Assembly (NCBI GenBank): GCA_051744925.1
Contig: JBNJDM010000097.1
Span: 1-8,004 of the forward strand
DNA length: 8,004 bases
Direction of reading: 5' to 3'
Origin: JACKCP01 sp051744925
GTDB taxonomy: Bacteria > Desulfobacterota > Desulfobacteria > Desulfobacterales > JACKCP01
The notes beneath the pieces were generated by a model. It saw nothing but the letters and a program-made list of their open reading frames with translations, was not told the DNA's origin and did no database searches. The first letter of the stretch is position 1. Every line of letters begins with the position of its first letter. Positions 1-6,110 of this stretch are shown here, piece after piece. The position numbers were made by a program, and so were the translations under genes.

Positions 1-1
1 C

Positions 2-85
2 CACAAAAGCGTAATTCAAAGAATTAATGCAGATATCGGATATAAGCCTGATAATTTACCTGACAAGTACACAGTTGTTTCCTGA
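2..85 (+). CDS. C-terminal end of an unrecognised protein (partial)
   Basis: The reading frame starting at base 2 is open from the window edge to a TGA at 83-85 and gives 27 residues ending in DNLPDKYTVVS. The other two forward frames close early: frame 1 at a TAA (25-27) and frame 3 at a TAA (12-14). The residues look protein-like (mixed charge, a GYKPDNLP stretch) rather than AT-rich noise. A 27-codon open frame can still occur by chance, and I do not recognise a family. If real, it is the last gene before the 0.8-kb gap that separates it from the EPS genes. Confidence 0.45.
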   Translation, partial: HKSVIQRINADIGYKPDNLPDKYTVVS

Positions 86-114
86 TATATCGTTAACCCG
101 TATTTCTAAATAAA

Positions 115-161
115 GCAGGCGAAGGCACCTTTTCACAGTGACCATCGCCTCCGTGAGGTGC
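115..161. other. GC-rich island with competing stems
   Basis: In a very AT-rich gap this segment is conspicuously GC-rich. Bases 117-122 (AGGCGA) can pair with 145-150 (TCGCCT), and 125-130 (GCACCT) with 156-161 (AGGTGC). The arms run A-B-A'-B', which is the order of a pseudoknot. A third option is a 6-bp hairpin of 146-151 with 155-160 (one G-U pair, loop CGT). The short palindrome TCACAGTGA sits at 133-141. No T-run follows, so a simple intrinsic terminator is not supported. It could be a small structured RNA, the processed 3' end of the upstream transcript, or a decayed palindromic repeat. Confidence 0.35.
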
Positions 162-221
162 AAAAGAATTAAAGAAAATCCTTGTCAAAATTTTGCCGGA
201 AGACTGAAAATCGTTTTTAGT

Positions 222-271
222 AGACCAAATAGCCTTAGTCATATAGCCGGAAACAAGAATAAATTTGGTCT
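222..271. repeat. 9-bp inverted repeat
   Basis: AGACCAAAT at 222-230 is matched perfectly by ATTTGGTCT at 263-271, leaving a 32-nt loop. The hexamer GCCGGA also occurs twice close by, at 195-200 and 246-251. The stem has no following T-run. A weak hairpin or a separated protein site are both possible. Confidence 0.35.
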
Positions 272-487
272 GGTGATCTTAGACTTTAGATTTTTTAGAA
301 GAAGAAAATAAATAATTATATCTTCATATGTTTCTTAATGATATAAAATGAATAACAGTTTTCTCGAAATATATTTTAGGTGTAAACATAATAGTTTTTT
401 TATACTTACTTTGATATACATCAAAAGAGTGTTTAAGATTTTGGAATCATTTGTTTTTTAAATTCTGGTTTTTGATTGAAAAACAGT

Positions 488-525
488 TTGATGTCATCAG
501 CAACGACCTTTACTCTTGACATCAA
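488..525. repeat. 9-bp inverted repeat containing a TTGACA
   Basis: TTGATGTCA at 488-496 is the exact reverse complement of TGACATCAA at 517-525, with a 20-nt loop. The right arm overlaps a perfect -35-like hexamer, TTGACA at 516-521. The best -10 candidate at 17-bp spacing is TAAATC (539-544), which is poor, so a promoter is only a weak possibility. A dyad overlapping a -35 box would fit a repressor or activator site. Confidence 0.35.
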
Positions 526-721
526 TACAAATGGTTAATAAATCAAATGCTTGTTTAATCTAAAAATTATAAGTTTTTGTAAATGAGTTTCTTATTTTTT
601 AAAAATTATGTAACTCAGGAAGCGGAGCTTTGTCTGAAATACGCAGTATAGAACAATACTAAATTTTTCTAATGTGTTTATTGTAAAAAATTTGATGAAA
701 AAAGAATTTTATAGTACAGTC

Positions 722-741
722 TAATTCGAACGTTCAAATTA
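722..741. promoter_or_regulatory. Near-perfect 20-bp palindrome, candidate operator
   Basis: The centre is the perfect palindrome GAACGTTC (728-735). It is flanked by one mismatched pair (C727/A736) and then TAATT on the left and AATTA on the right, giving 9 of 10 matching pairs. The dyad has no loop, so it fits a dimeric DNA-binding protein better than an RNA hairpin. It lies about 155 nt upstream of the preferred epimerase start. A TATAAA at 740-745 overlaps its right edge and could be a -10 box, though no good -35 box precedes it. The spacing differs from the Bacillus-type LexA box. The regulator is unknown. Confidence 0.45.
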
Positions 742-827
742 TAAAATTAAATTTTTAAATAAGTTGGTTTATATTTATATCTAAAGTCTTTTAGATTGTT
801 TTAAGCTGAACGTATTTATTTTAACCC

Positions 828-861
828 GCAACTGGGCAAAAAAAGCAGTTTTAGTTCAGCA
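828..861 (+). repeat. Repeated EPS leader element, copy 1
   Basis: The element starts with GCAACTGGGC (828-837), continues through an A-run and ends with TTTTAGTTCAGCA (849-861), 35 nt before the preferred epimerase start. The first ten bases match copy 3 (GTAATTGGCC) at 7 of 10, with two of the differences C/T. The last 13 bases are identical to copy 2. Its GTTCAGC (854-860) can pair with GCTGAAC at 805-811 across a 42-nt loop. A smaller stem of AACTG (830-834) with CAGTT (846-850) encloses the A-run. Confidence 0.5.
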
Positions 862-883
862 ATCACTTAAGTTTTATTATGTC

Positions 884-889
884 AGGCGG
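884..889 (+). promoter_or_regulatory. Ribosome binding site that decides the epimerase start
   Basis: AGGCGG, one base from the AGGAGG consensus, lies 7 nt before the ATG at 897. The upstream in-frame ATG at 879 has no purine-rich site in front of it. This favours 897 as the true start. Confidence 0.6.
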
Positions 890-896
890 TTTTATA

Positions 897-1982
897 ATGA
901 AAATTTGCATAATTGCTGGTGCAAGACCGAATTTTATGAAAATTTCTCCGATAATTCGTGAGATAAAAAAACATAAAGATTTAGAATATTTTTTAGTTCA
1001 TACAGGCCAGCATTATGACTTTGAAATGTCCGAAGCTTTTTTTGCAGACCTTGAAATACCCCAGCCGGAATACTTTCTTAATGTAGGTTCAAAAAGTCAT
1101 GCCAAACAGACAGCTGATATTATGTCTGGTTTTGAAGATGTATGCATAGAAAAAAAACCGGATTTAATTCTTGTTGTAGGTGATGTTAATTCAACAATGG
1201 CTGCTGCTCTGGTTGCAAAAAAAATGGAAATAAAAGTAGCTCATGTTGAAGCCGGTCTTAGGAGTTTTGATTTATCAATGCCCGAAGAAATAAACAGAAT
1301 GGTAACTGATTCAATCTCTGATTATTTTTTTACAACCGAGACTGCAGCTGATGAAAATCTTTTAAAAGAAGGCAAAGATAAGAATTCAGTTTTTTTTGTA
1401 GGCCATGTTATGATAGATAATCTTTTGTATCAGGCTGAAAAATTAAAAAACGAATCTTATCCTGAACTTGAATCTATTAAAAAAAACAAATATTTTTTTA
1501 TGACTCTCCACCGACCTTCAAATGTTGACGATAAAAATACACTTCAGCAGATATTTGACGCTTTAAATACAATAGCAGAAGAGATTCCTTTTATTTTCCC
1601 GGTGCATCCAAGAACCAGAAAAAAAATCGAAGATTTTAATATTAATATTTCTCCTGAAATAACCTGCATCAAACCACTTGGATTTAAAGAATCACTGTTT
1701 TTGTGGAAAGATTCTCAGGCTGTGTTTACTGACAGCGGAGGTCTTCAGGAAGAAACCACAGGGCTTGGCATTCCATGCTTTACTTTGCGTTATAATACAG
1801 AAAGACCTGTAACTGTTGAAAAAGGTTCAAATATTCTTTTAGGCAATGAAAAAGATAATATACTTAAAGCATATAATAAATTTAAAACAGGTGATGTAAA
1901 GCAGGGAATTATTCCTGATTTATGGGACGGAAAAGCTTCAGAAAGAATTGTTTCAGTCCTTCTTAATCACAAAAGTTACTAA
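897..1982 (+). CDS. wecB: UDP-N-acetylglucosamine 2-epimerase (non-hydrolysing, WecB/MnaA type)
   Basis: Cytoplasmic enzyme that interconverts UDP-GlcNAc and UDP-ManNAc, supplying ManNAc units for the polysaccharide. From ATG 897 the protein has 361 residues, close to the usual family length. The start MKICIIAGARPNFMK matches the family's N-terminal nucleotide-sugar loop. Further hallmarks are HTGQHYD (35-41), GDVNST (95-100), HVEAGLRS (116-123), PEEINR (129-134), HRPSNVDD (205-212), PVHPRT (235-240), TDSGGLQEE (278-286) and TERP (301-304). D96, E118 and E131 fall where the E. coli enzyme has its catalytic acidic residues. The longer ATG at 879 would add MSGGFI but lacks a ribosome binding site. 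It is the first gene of the EPS set, following a long gap; an 87-bp spacer with copy 2 of the leader element separates it from the next gene. The family is secure; the direction and final sugar are inferred. Confidence 0.93.
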   Translation: MKICIIAGARPNFMKISPIIREIKKHKDLEYFLVHTGQHYDFEMSEAFFADLEIPQPEYFLNVGSKSHAKQTADIMSGFEDVCIEKKPDLILVVGDVNSTMAAALVAKKMEIKVAHVEAGLRSFDLSMPEEINRMVTDSISDYFFTTETAADENLLKEGKDKNSVFFVGHVMIDNLLYQAEKLKNESYPELESIKKNKYFFMTLHRPSNVDDKNTLQQIFDALNTIAEEIPFIFPVHPRTRKKIEDFNINISPEITCIKPLGFKESLFLWKDSQAVFTDSGGLQEETTGLGIPCFTLRYNTERPVTVEKGSNILLGNEKDNILKAYNKFKTGDVKQGIIPDLWDGKASERIVSVLLNHKSY

Positions 1983-2019
1983 ATTAGTATTTTGCTGAAA
2001 ACGAAATTTTAGTTCAGCA
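1982..2019 (+). repeat. Repeated EPS leader element, copy 2, with hairpin
   Basis: This copy begins at the last base of the epimerase stop codon and ends 50 nt before the co-polymerase start. Its first 20 bases (1982-2001) match copy 3 (3742-3761) at 17 positions, beginning with the shared octamer AATTAGTA. Its last 13 bases (2007-2019) are identical to copy 1. TGCTGAA (1993-1999) pairs perfectly with TTCAGCA (2013-2019) around a 13-nt loop. No T-run follows, so it is not a standard terminator. Confidence 0.55.
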
Positions 2020-2069
2020 TATAAATTTATTATTACCGGATTATTACTTTAAAAAAGAGCTTTTAAATA

Positions 2070-3701
2070 ATGGCAGATTTAACATCATCATCGCAGTTAA
2101 AGCCTGATCACATAATAGAAATTGTTTTACGATACAGGTGGATTCTTTTAGTATTCATGGCTTTGGCTCTCAGCTTCGGCCTGGTCAAAGCCCTAACCTC
2201 CCAAAGAATTTATGAAGCAAACACTTTAATACTTGTCCAGCCTCAGAAAGTTCCGCAGAAATTTGTAAGCTCGGTTGTGTCAACAGGAATTGAAGCAAGA
2301 ATCAGTACAATATCACAGCAGATAATGAGCAGAAGCAACCTTGAAAATATTATAGATGAGTTCGGTTTGTTTGTTGAAAAAGAAGATATGTATCTTGAAG
2401 ATAAGATAAAAAATTTAAGACAAAGAATAGATGTAAACATAACAAGGGCAAGACACGGTTCAGAAGCTTTTACTGTAAAGTATAAGGGAAGTGATCCTGA
2501 AAGAGTTATGAGAATAACAAATACTCTTGCAGGATTTTTTATGGATGAAAACTTAAAAGTAAGAGAGGCCCAGGCTGTCGGAACAAGTGAATTTCTTGAA
2601 GTAGAACTTGAAAAAACAAGAAAAAAACTTGAGCACATGGAACAAAGGCTGAGTGCTTTCAGAACGAAACATATGGGAGGCCTTCCGGACGAGATAGAAA
2701 GTAACCTGAGAACACTGGACAGGCTTCAGAAACAACTGGAAAGTAAACAGGAAGCTTTGGCAGAAAGTAAAAAAAATCTTGCTTCTTTAAAATCTGAGCT
2801 TTCTTCACAAAACGAAAATTCATTTTCAACAGATGATCTTTTTTCTTTTGATGAAGAAAGTTCGGTTATGTCAGAAGAAGAAGAAAAACTAAATAAATTA
2901 AAAGAGTTAAAAGAAAATCTCCTTCTTAAATATACTGAAAAGCATCCTGATGTTGCCAAACTTACAGCCAGAATAGAAAAACTGGAAAATACAATAGCAG
3001 AAAAGACTGCTGAAACAGAAAAAAATAAAGACGAGAACTTAGAATTTGAAACTGAAGAAAACGGTGATGAAAAAGAATCTGAAGAAATGAATTTTGGTTT
3101 AATGGGTATAGAAACTCAGGTAACTGAAGCCGAATTAAATATTAAATCTCTTGAACAAGATATCCAAAAGATAGAACAGAAAATGGATATTTATCAAAAA
3201 CGAGTTGAAAATACACCTAAAATTGAACAAAAAATGCAGGCTTTGAAAAGAGATTATAATAATATTAATGCTATATACAATTCTTTGCTGGACAGAAAAC
3301 TTGAAGCAGAAATTTCAGTAAATATGGAGAAAAAACAAAAAGGTGAACAGTTTCGCATTTTAGATCATGCAAGAAAGCCTCAGAAGCCGATTTCACCGGA
3401 TATAAAAAAGATATTTGTTCTTTTTTTCGGAGCAGGAGCAGCTCTTGCAGGAGGACTTTCCTTTATACTTTATGTTTTTGATGACAGTGTAAGAAGAAAA
3501 GAAGAGATTGAAGATTTAGGGCTGAATGTAATTGCGGAAGTCGGAGAGCTTGAGTCTTCCGGAGCAATAATAAAAAAGAAATTGGAAATACTCGGTTTAG
3601 GCTTTTTGTCATTATATGTTCTTTTAATTATGGGTATTTTCTTCGGCATTAACAGTATTGGGATCGACAGAGCTATTGATTTGGTAAAATCATTTGTTTA
3701 A
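2070..3701 (+). CDS. Polysaccharide co-polymerase / chain-length determinant (Wzz/GumC type)
   Basis: Inner-membrane protein that sets chain length and links synthesis to export, probably working with the kinase encoded next. Of 543 residues, 24-42 form the first membrane helix after a short cytoplasmic N-terminus, followed by a Wzz domain to about residue 165. A long periplasmic coiled coil (about 170-245 and 268-425) follows. It contains LKYTEKHPDVAKL (286-298), a typical GumC/EPS signature, and YNSLLDRKLEAEIS (403-416). The proline-rich RKPQKPISP (435-443) leads into the second helix (447-470), as in the family. After it, a loop with RRKEEIEDLG (475-484) is the likely kinase-contacting segment. 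A third hydrophobic helix (507-528) is unusual for Wzz proteins. An acidic, Glu-rich stretch at about 315-345 interrupts the coiled coil. No kinase domain is fused. The ribosome binding site is weak (AAAGAG, about 11 nt before the ATG). Confidence 0.9.
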   Translation: MADLTSSSQLKPDHIIEIVLRYRWILLVFMALALSFGLVKALTSQRIYEANTLILVQPQKVPQKFVSSVVSTGIEARISTISQQIMSRSNLENIIDEFGLFVEKEDMYLEDKIKNLRQRIDVNITRARHGSEAFTVKYKGSDPERVMRITNTLAGFFMDENLKVREAQAVGTSEFLEVELEKTRKKLEHMEQRLSAFRTKHMGGLPDEIESNLRTLDRLQKQLESKQEALAESKKNLASLKSELSSQNENSFSTDDLFSFDEESSVMSEEEEKLNKLKELKENLLLKYTEKHPDVAKLTARIEKLENTIAEKTAETEKNKDENLEFETEENGDEKESEEMNFGLMGIETQVTEAELNIKSLEQDIQKIEQKMDIYQKRVENTPKIEQKMQALKRDYNNINAIYNSLLDRKLEAEISVNMEKKQKGEQFRILDHARKPQKPISPDIKKIFVLFFGAGAALAGGLSFILYVFDDSVRRKEEIEDLGLNVIAEVGELESSGAIIKKKLEILGLGFLSLYVLLIMGIFFGINSIGIDRAIDLVKSFV

Positions 3702-3736
3702 GCTTTTGACTTAAACTTACTTAAGCACTGATCTTA

Positions 3737-3790
3737 CCTGTAATTAGTAATTGGCCGAAAAAAGAACTGTTCATTAAGCAACTAATCAGG
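3737..3790 (+). other. Bulged hairpin upstream of the kinase gene
   Basis: CCTG (3737-3740) plus ATTAGT (3743-3748) can pair with ACTAATCAGG (3781-3790), giving ten pairs with a 2-nt bulge (TA). The 32-nt loop carries most of copy 3 of the leader element. The stem ends 12 nt before the kinase ribosome binding site at 3803. No T-run follows, so a translation- or stability-related role is more likely than termination. Confidence 0.4.
3742..3780 (+). repeat. Repeated EPS leader element, copy 3
   Basis: The copy contains AATTAGTA (3742-3749), GTAATTGGCC (3747-3756), GAAAAAAG (3757-3764), and GTTCA (3769-3773) separated by TTAA from GCA (3778-3780). It matches copy 2 at 17 of 20 bases in its first part and copy 1 at GYAAYTGG plus the A-run. 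Its 3' half is less conserved than that of copies 1 and 2. It ends 32 nt before the kinase GTG. Confidence 0.5.
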
Positions 3791-3802
3791 ATTCAAAATA
3801 AT

Positions 3803-3807
3803 GGAGA
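3803..3807 (+). promoter_or_regulatory. Ribosome binding site for the GTG-started kinase gene
   Basis: GGAGA lies 5 nt upstream of the GTG at 3813. The ATG at 3801-3803 reaches a TAA after three codons, so it cannot be the start. This supports the GTG. Confidence 0.65.
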
Positions 3808-3812
3808 CTTAA

Positions 3813-4685
3813 GTGGGAAAGATTTCTAAAGCACTTGAAAAATCACAGGAAAATTTTTTGGATGATTTAAATAGTTCAGATGTTACTGAAGAAAAAAAAG
3901 AAAATAAAACCTCTGACCAGGTTTCTGATGAATCCGGAATTTCAGAAAAAAACTATAACGATGAAAAAGAGGATAACTTCAGTTACAGAGGAAATGTCTG
4001 TGAAAATCTCATAACAGTAAATAAGCCTCATTCCGTTGAATCTGAACAGTTCAGAATTTTAAAAAATACCATAATGTTTCCTGAATCAGGCAAAAGACCG
4101 AAGACTATTATGGTGACAAGTACTGACAAGGGAGAAGGCAAATCATTTGTAGCTTCAAACCTTGCTGTAACCATAGCAGCAAGTATTGATAATTATGTTG
4201 TTTTGCTTGATGCAGATTTAAGAGACCCGTCTGTCCATGATATTTTTGGAATAAAAAACTCTGTAGGACTTTCTGATTACCTTGATTCTCAGGTTGATCT
4301 GCCGGCTGTTCTTAAAAAAACATTTTTGGCAAAACTTACTTTGATTCCAGCAGGACCTTCCCCTCTTAACCCGTCAGAGCTTCTTTCTTCTGATCATATG
4401 AAAAGATTGATAAAAGAGCTTGAAACAAGATATGACGACAGGTTTTTAATAATCGATACTCCTCCTCCCTATGTAACATCTGAAGCCAATGCTCTTGCGA
4501 CATACGTAGACGGAGTAATAATTGTAGCAAAATACGGTTCTACCAAAAAGAAAAGACTTAAAGATATAGTAGATACTTACGGAAAAGAGAAAATTTTAGG
4601 TGTGGTTAATAACTTTTCAAGAGGTAAGTTCGGAGTTGGTTATTACTATGATAATAAATATATTAATAATAAAAAAGAGAAATAG
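3813..4685 (+). CDS. Bacterial tyrosine kinase (BY-kinase), detached CpsD/CapB type
   Basis: Cytoplasmic P-loop tyrosine autokinase that partners the co-polymerase; its phosphorylation cycle regulates polymer length and export. It has 290 residues from a GTG start with a good ribosome binding site. The N-terminus MGKISKALEKS is typical of kinases from XrtA-type EPS loci. A low-complexity acidic linker (about 12-60) follows. The core shows E78-x2-R81-x2-K84 (the oligomerisation helix, last Arg replaced by Lys), Walker A DKGEGKS (105-111), Walker A' LLDADLRDPS (131-140) and Walker B FLIIDTPPP (211-219). The tail has a tyrosine cluster (Y277, Y278, Y279, Y283), the expected autophosphorylation site. 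It is a separate protein, unlike E. coli Wzc, where kinase and co-polymerase are fused. The stop codon is 5 bp from the next ATG, so it is co-transcribed with the sugar transferase. MinD/ParA proteins share the fold but lack the Tyr tail. Confidence 0.92.
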   Translation: MGKISKALEKSQENFLDDLNSSDVTEEKKENKTSDQVSDESGISEKNYNDEKEDNFSYRGNVCENLITVNKPHSVESEQFRILKNTIMFPESGKRPKTIMVTSTDKGEGKSFVASNLAVTIAASIDNYVVLLDADLRDPSVHDIFGIKNSVGLSDYLDSQVDLPAVLKKTFLAKLTLIPAGPSPLNPSELLSSDHMKRLIKELETRYDDRFLIIDTPPPYVTSEANALATYVDGVIIVAKYGSTKKKRLKDIVDTYGKEKILGVVNNFSRGKFGVGYYYDNKYINNKKEK

Positions 4686-4690
4686 GATAA

Positions 4691-6088
4691 ATGCTTAGAT
4701 TATTAAGACAATATTTTCCTGTAAGGAATATAGTCTTTTTTGTTCTCGAAGGCTTTGTAATTTTTGCTACTTTTCTTCTTATATCTGTAGTTTTAACAGT
4801 ATCGCCATCTTATTGGTTTGATTTTTTACTGGTATGCAGAATTGGCTTTGTTACATTCGTATGCCTTGTATGCCTTTATTACAATGATTTATATGATTTT
4901 GAAGTGGTAAAGACCCTTCCGGAGATGGGAATAAGGCTTCTCCAGTCTCTGGGAGCGGCATCAATAATACTTGCCTGTATTTATTATTTTTTTCCTTTGG
5001 TTGTTATAAAAGAAAAAGTTTATGTAATAAGTGTAATCCTTCTTATTTTTTTTATTACAGGATGGCGGTTTTTATATTTAATAATATTGAGAAAAGGCTG
5101 GTTTAATGAAGGAATATTGATTGTAGGATCAAGCGATATTTCACTTGAAATAAGCAGTATTATAAAAAACACTTTAGACTGCGGCTATTGTGTTAAAGGT
5201 TTTTTCCCGGATGTTAATGAGGGTAAAGACGAAAGCATAGAAATTTTTGAAAACATTCCTTTTTATTATAATCTTCAAAATCTTTATACCACTGCAGAAT
5301 CAGCAAAAGTAAAAAAAATCGTGGTATCTTTTAAAGAAAGAAGAGGTTCTTTTCCCATGAGAGAACTTATTCAGTGCAGGGTTAAAGGTCTTCAGGTTAT
5401 AGACGGTGCTACTTTTTATGAACAGTTAACAGGAAAAATACCTGTAAGCAGTATAGATCCTTCATGGCTTGTTTTTTCAAGCGGATTTAAAAAATCGCTT
5501 CTTCGCGTATATCTTAAGCGGTTAACAGATCTAACAGGCTCTTTGATTTTACTAATTCTTTTATCACCGTTTATGCTTTTAGTTGCTTTGCTCATTAAAA
5601 TCGATTCCAAAGGTCCTGTAACTTTTTCACAGGACAGAGTCGGTAAAAATAAAAAAGAATTTATGATGCATAAATTCAGATCCATGGTTCAGGATGCAGA
5701 AAAAATTTCAGGTCCGGTTTGGGCAGGAGAAGATGATCCAAGAATAACAAGAGCAGGAAAATTTATCAGAAAATTCAGAATAGATGAACTACCTCAGTTA
5801 TGGAATGTCTTAAAGGGAGAAATGAGTCTTGTCGGACCAAGGCCTGAAAGAAAACATTTTACAGATCAGCTTGAACAGCAAATCCCTTTTTATGCTCAGC
5901 GTTTTATTGTAAAGCCCGGACTTACAGGCTGGGCACAGATATGCTTTGATTACGGAGCTACAGTTGAAGATGCTGCTGAAAAATTAAATTATGAATTGTT
6001 TTATATAAAGAATATGACGACTTCATTTGATATATTTATACTTTTGAGAACTGTAAAAGTAGTTTTATTCGGAAAAGGTTCCAGGTAA
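4691..6088 (+). CDS. Polyprenyl glycosylphosphotransferase (initiating sugar transferase, XrtA/PEP-CTERM-associated type)
   Basis: Inner-membrane enzyme that moves a sugar-1-phosphate from a nucleotide sugar to undecaprenyl phosphate, starting the repeat unit. Of 465 residues, the first about 132 contain four hydrophobic helices (near 12-34, 43-65, 84-104 and 110-132). A Rossmann-like segment starts at GILIVGSS (141-148). The bacterial sugar transferase domain begins with the membrane segment at 276-302. It carries DRVGK (315-319), KFRSM (328-332), DDPRITRAG (348-356), IDELPQLWNVLKGEMSLVGP (364-383) followed by RPE, and KPGLTGWAQ (408-416). SGPVWAGEDDP and YGATVEDAAEKLNYELFYIK resemble the subfamily known from PEP-CTERM/exosortase A loci. 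The sugar is not readable from sequence. The AGGA at 4684-4687, overlapping the kinase stop, leaves only 3 nt to the ATG, which suggests translational coupling. Confidence 0.93.
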   Translation: MLRLLRQYFPVRNIVFFVLEGFVIFATFLLISVVLTVSPSYWFDFLLVCRIGFVTFVCLVCLYYNDLYDFEVVKTLPEMGIRLLQSLGAASIILACIYYFFPLVVIKEKVYVISVILLIFFITGWRFLYLIILRKGWFNEGILIVGSSDISLEISSIIKNTLDCGYCVKGFFPDVNEGKDESIEIFENIPFYYNLQNLYTTAESAKVKKIVVSFKERRGSFPMRELIQCRVKGLQVIDGATFYEQLTGKIPVSSIDPSWLVFSSGFKKSLLRVYLKRLTDLTGSLILLILLSPFMLLVALLIKIDSKGPVTFSQDRVGKNKKEFMMHKFRSMVQDAEKISGPVWAGEDDPRITRAGKFIRKFRIDELPQLWNVLKGEMSLVGPRPERKHFTDQLEQQIPFYAQRFIVKPGLTGWAQICFDYGATVEDAAEKLNYELFYIKNMTTSFDIFILLRTVKVVLFGKGSR

Positions 6089-6110
6089 AAAACATAAAAA
6101 GGAAACAGCA

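Larger units (their letters stand above)
86..878. other. Long non-coding stretch upstream of the EPS operon
   Basis: About 790 bp separate the partial gene from the first EPS gene, and no convincing gene lies here. The longest forward ORF I found by eye is a 37-codon AT-rich one at 348-461 with no ribosome binding site; I did not scan the minus strand exhaustively. The first part holds a GC-rich folded island (115-161) and an inverted repeat (222-271). From about 300 on it is very AT-rich, with an inverted repeat at 488-525, a near-perfect palindrome at 722-741, and the first copy of a repeated element at 828-861. Its length and position suggest the promoter and control region of the EPS operon. 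I see no strong sigma-70 or sigma-54 promoter match. Confidence 0.7.

Noticed and set aside
186..195. Palindrome CAAAATTTTG as an operator
   Set aside because: It is perfect but low-complexity A/T, of a kind expected by chance in this composition.
348..461. 37-codon ORF in the upstream gap
   Set aside because: It has no ribosome binding site, its composition is that of the AT-rich background (Phe, Ile, Lys, Asn), and no family is recognisable.
491..538. 15-codon ORF (MSSATTFTLDINTNG) as a leader peptide
   Set aside because: It lies within the inverted repeat at 488-525, has no ribosome binding site and is far from the operon; it shows no run of regulatory codons.
879..896. Longer epimerase N-terminus (MSGGFI) from the ATG at 879
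   Set aside because: There is no ribosome binding site before it, while AGGCGG lies 7 nt before ATG 897, and the family begins at the MKI..AGARP motif.
884..899. ops/JUMPstart (RfaH) site at GGCGGTTTTATAATG
   Set aside because: Only the first six bases resemble the ops core GGCGGTAGC, and they are better explained as the ribosome binding site.
1993..2019. Intrinsic terminator between the epimerase and co-polymerase genes
   Set aside because: The 7-bp stem is AT-rich with a 13-nt loop and no T-run follows, and the downstream genes belong to the same pathway.
2243..2959. Minus-strand ORFs opposite the co-polymerase gene
   Set aside because: They are antisense to a well-supported gene with clear family motifs, have Ser/Phe/Leu-rich composition typical of shadow frames, and show no domains.
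5416..5685. Minus-strand ORF opposite the sugar transferase
   Set aside because: It is antisense to the conserved catalytic domain and has no motif of its own.
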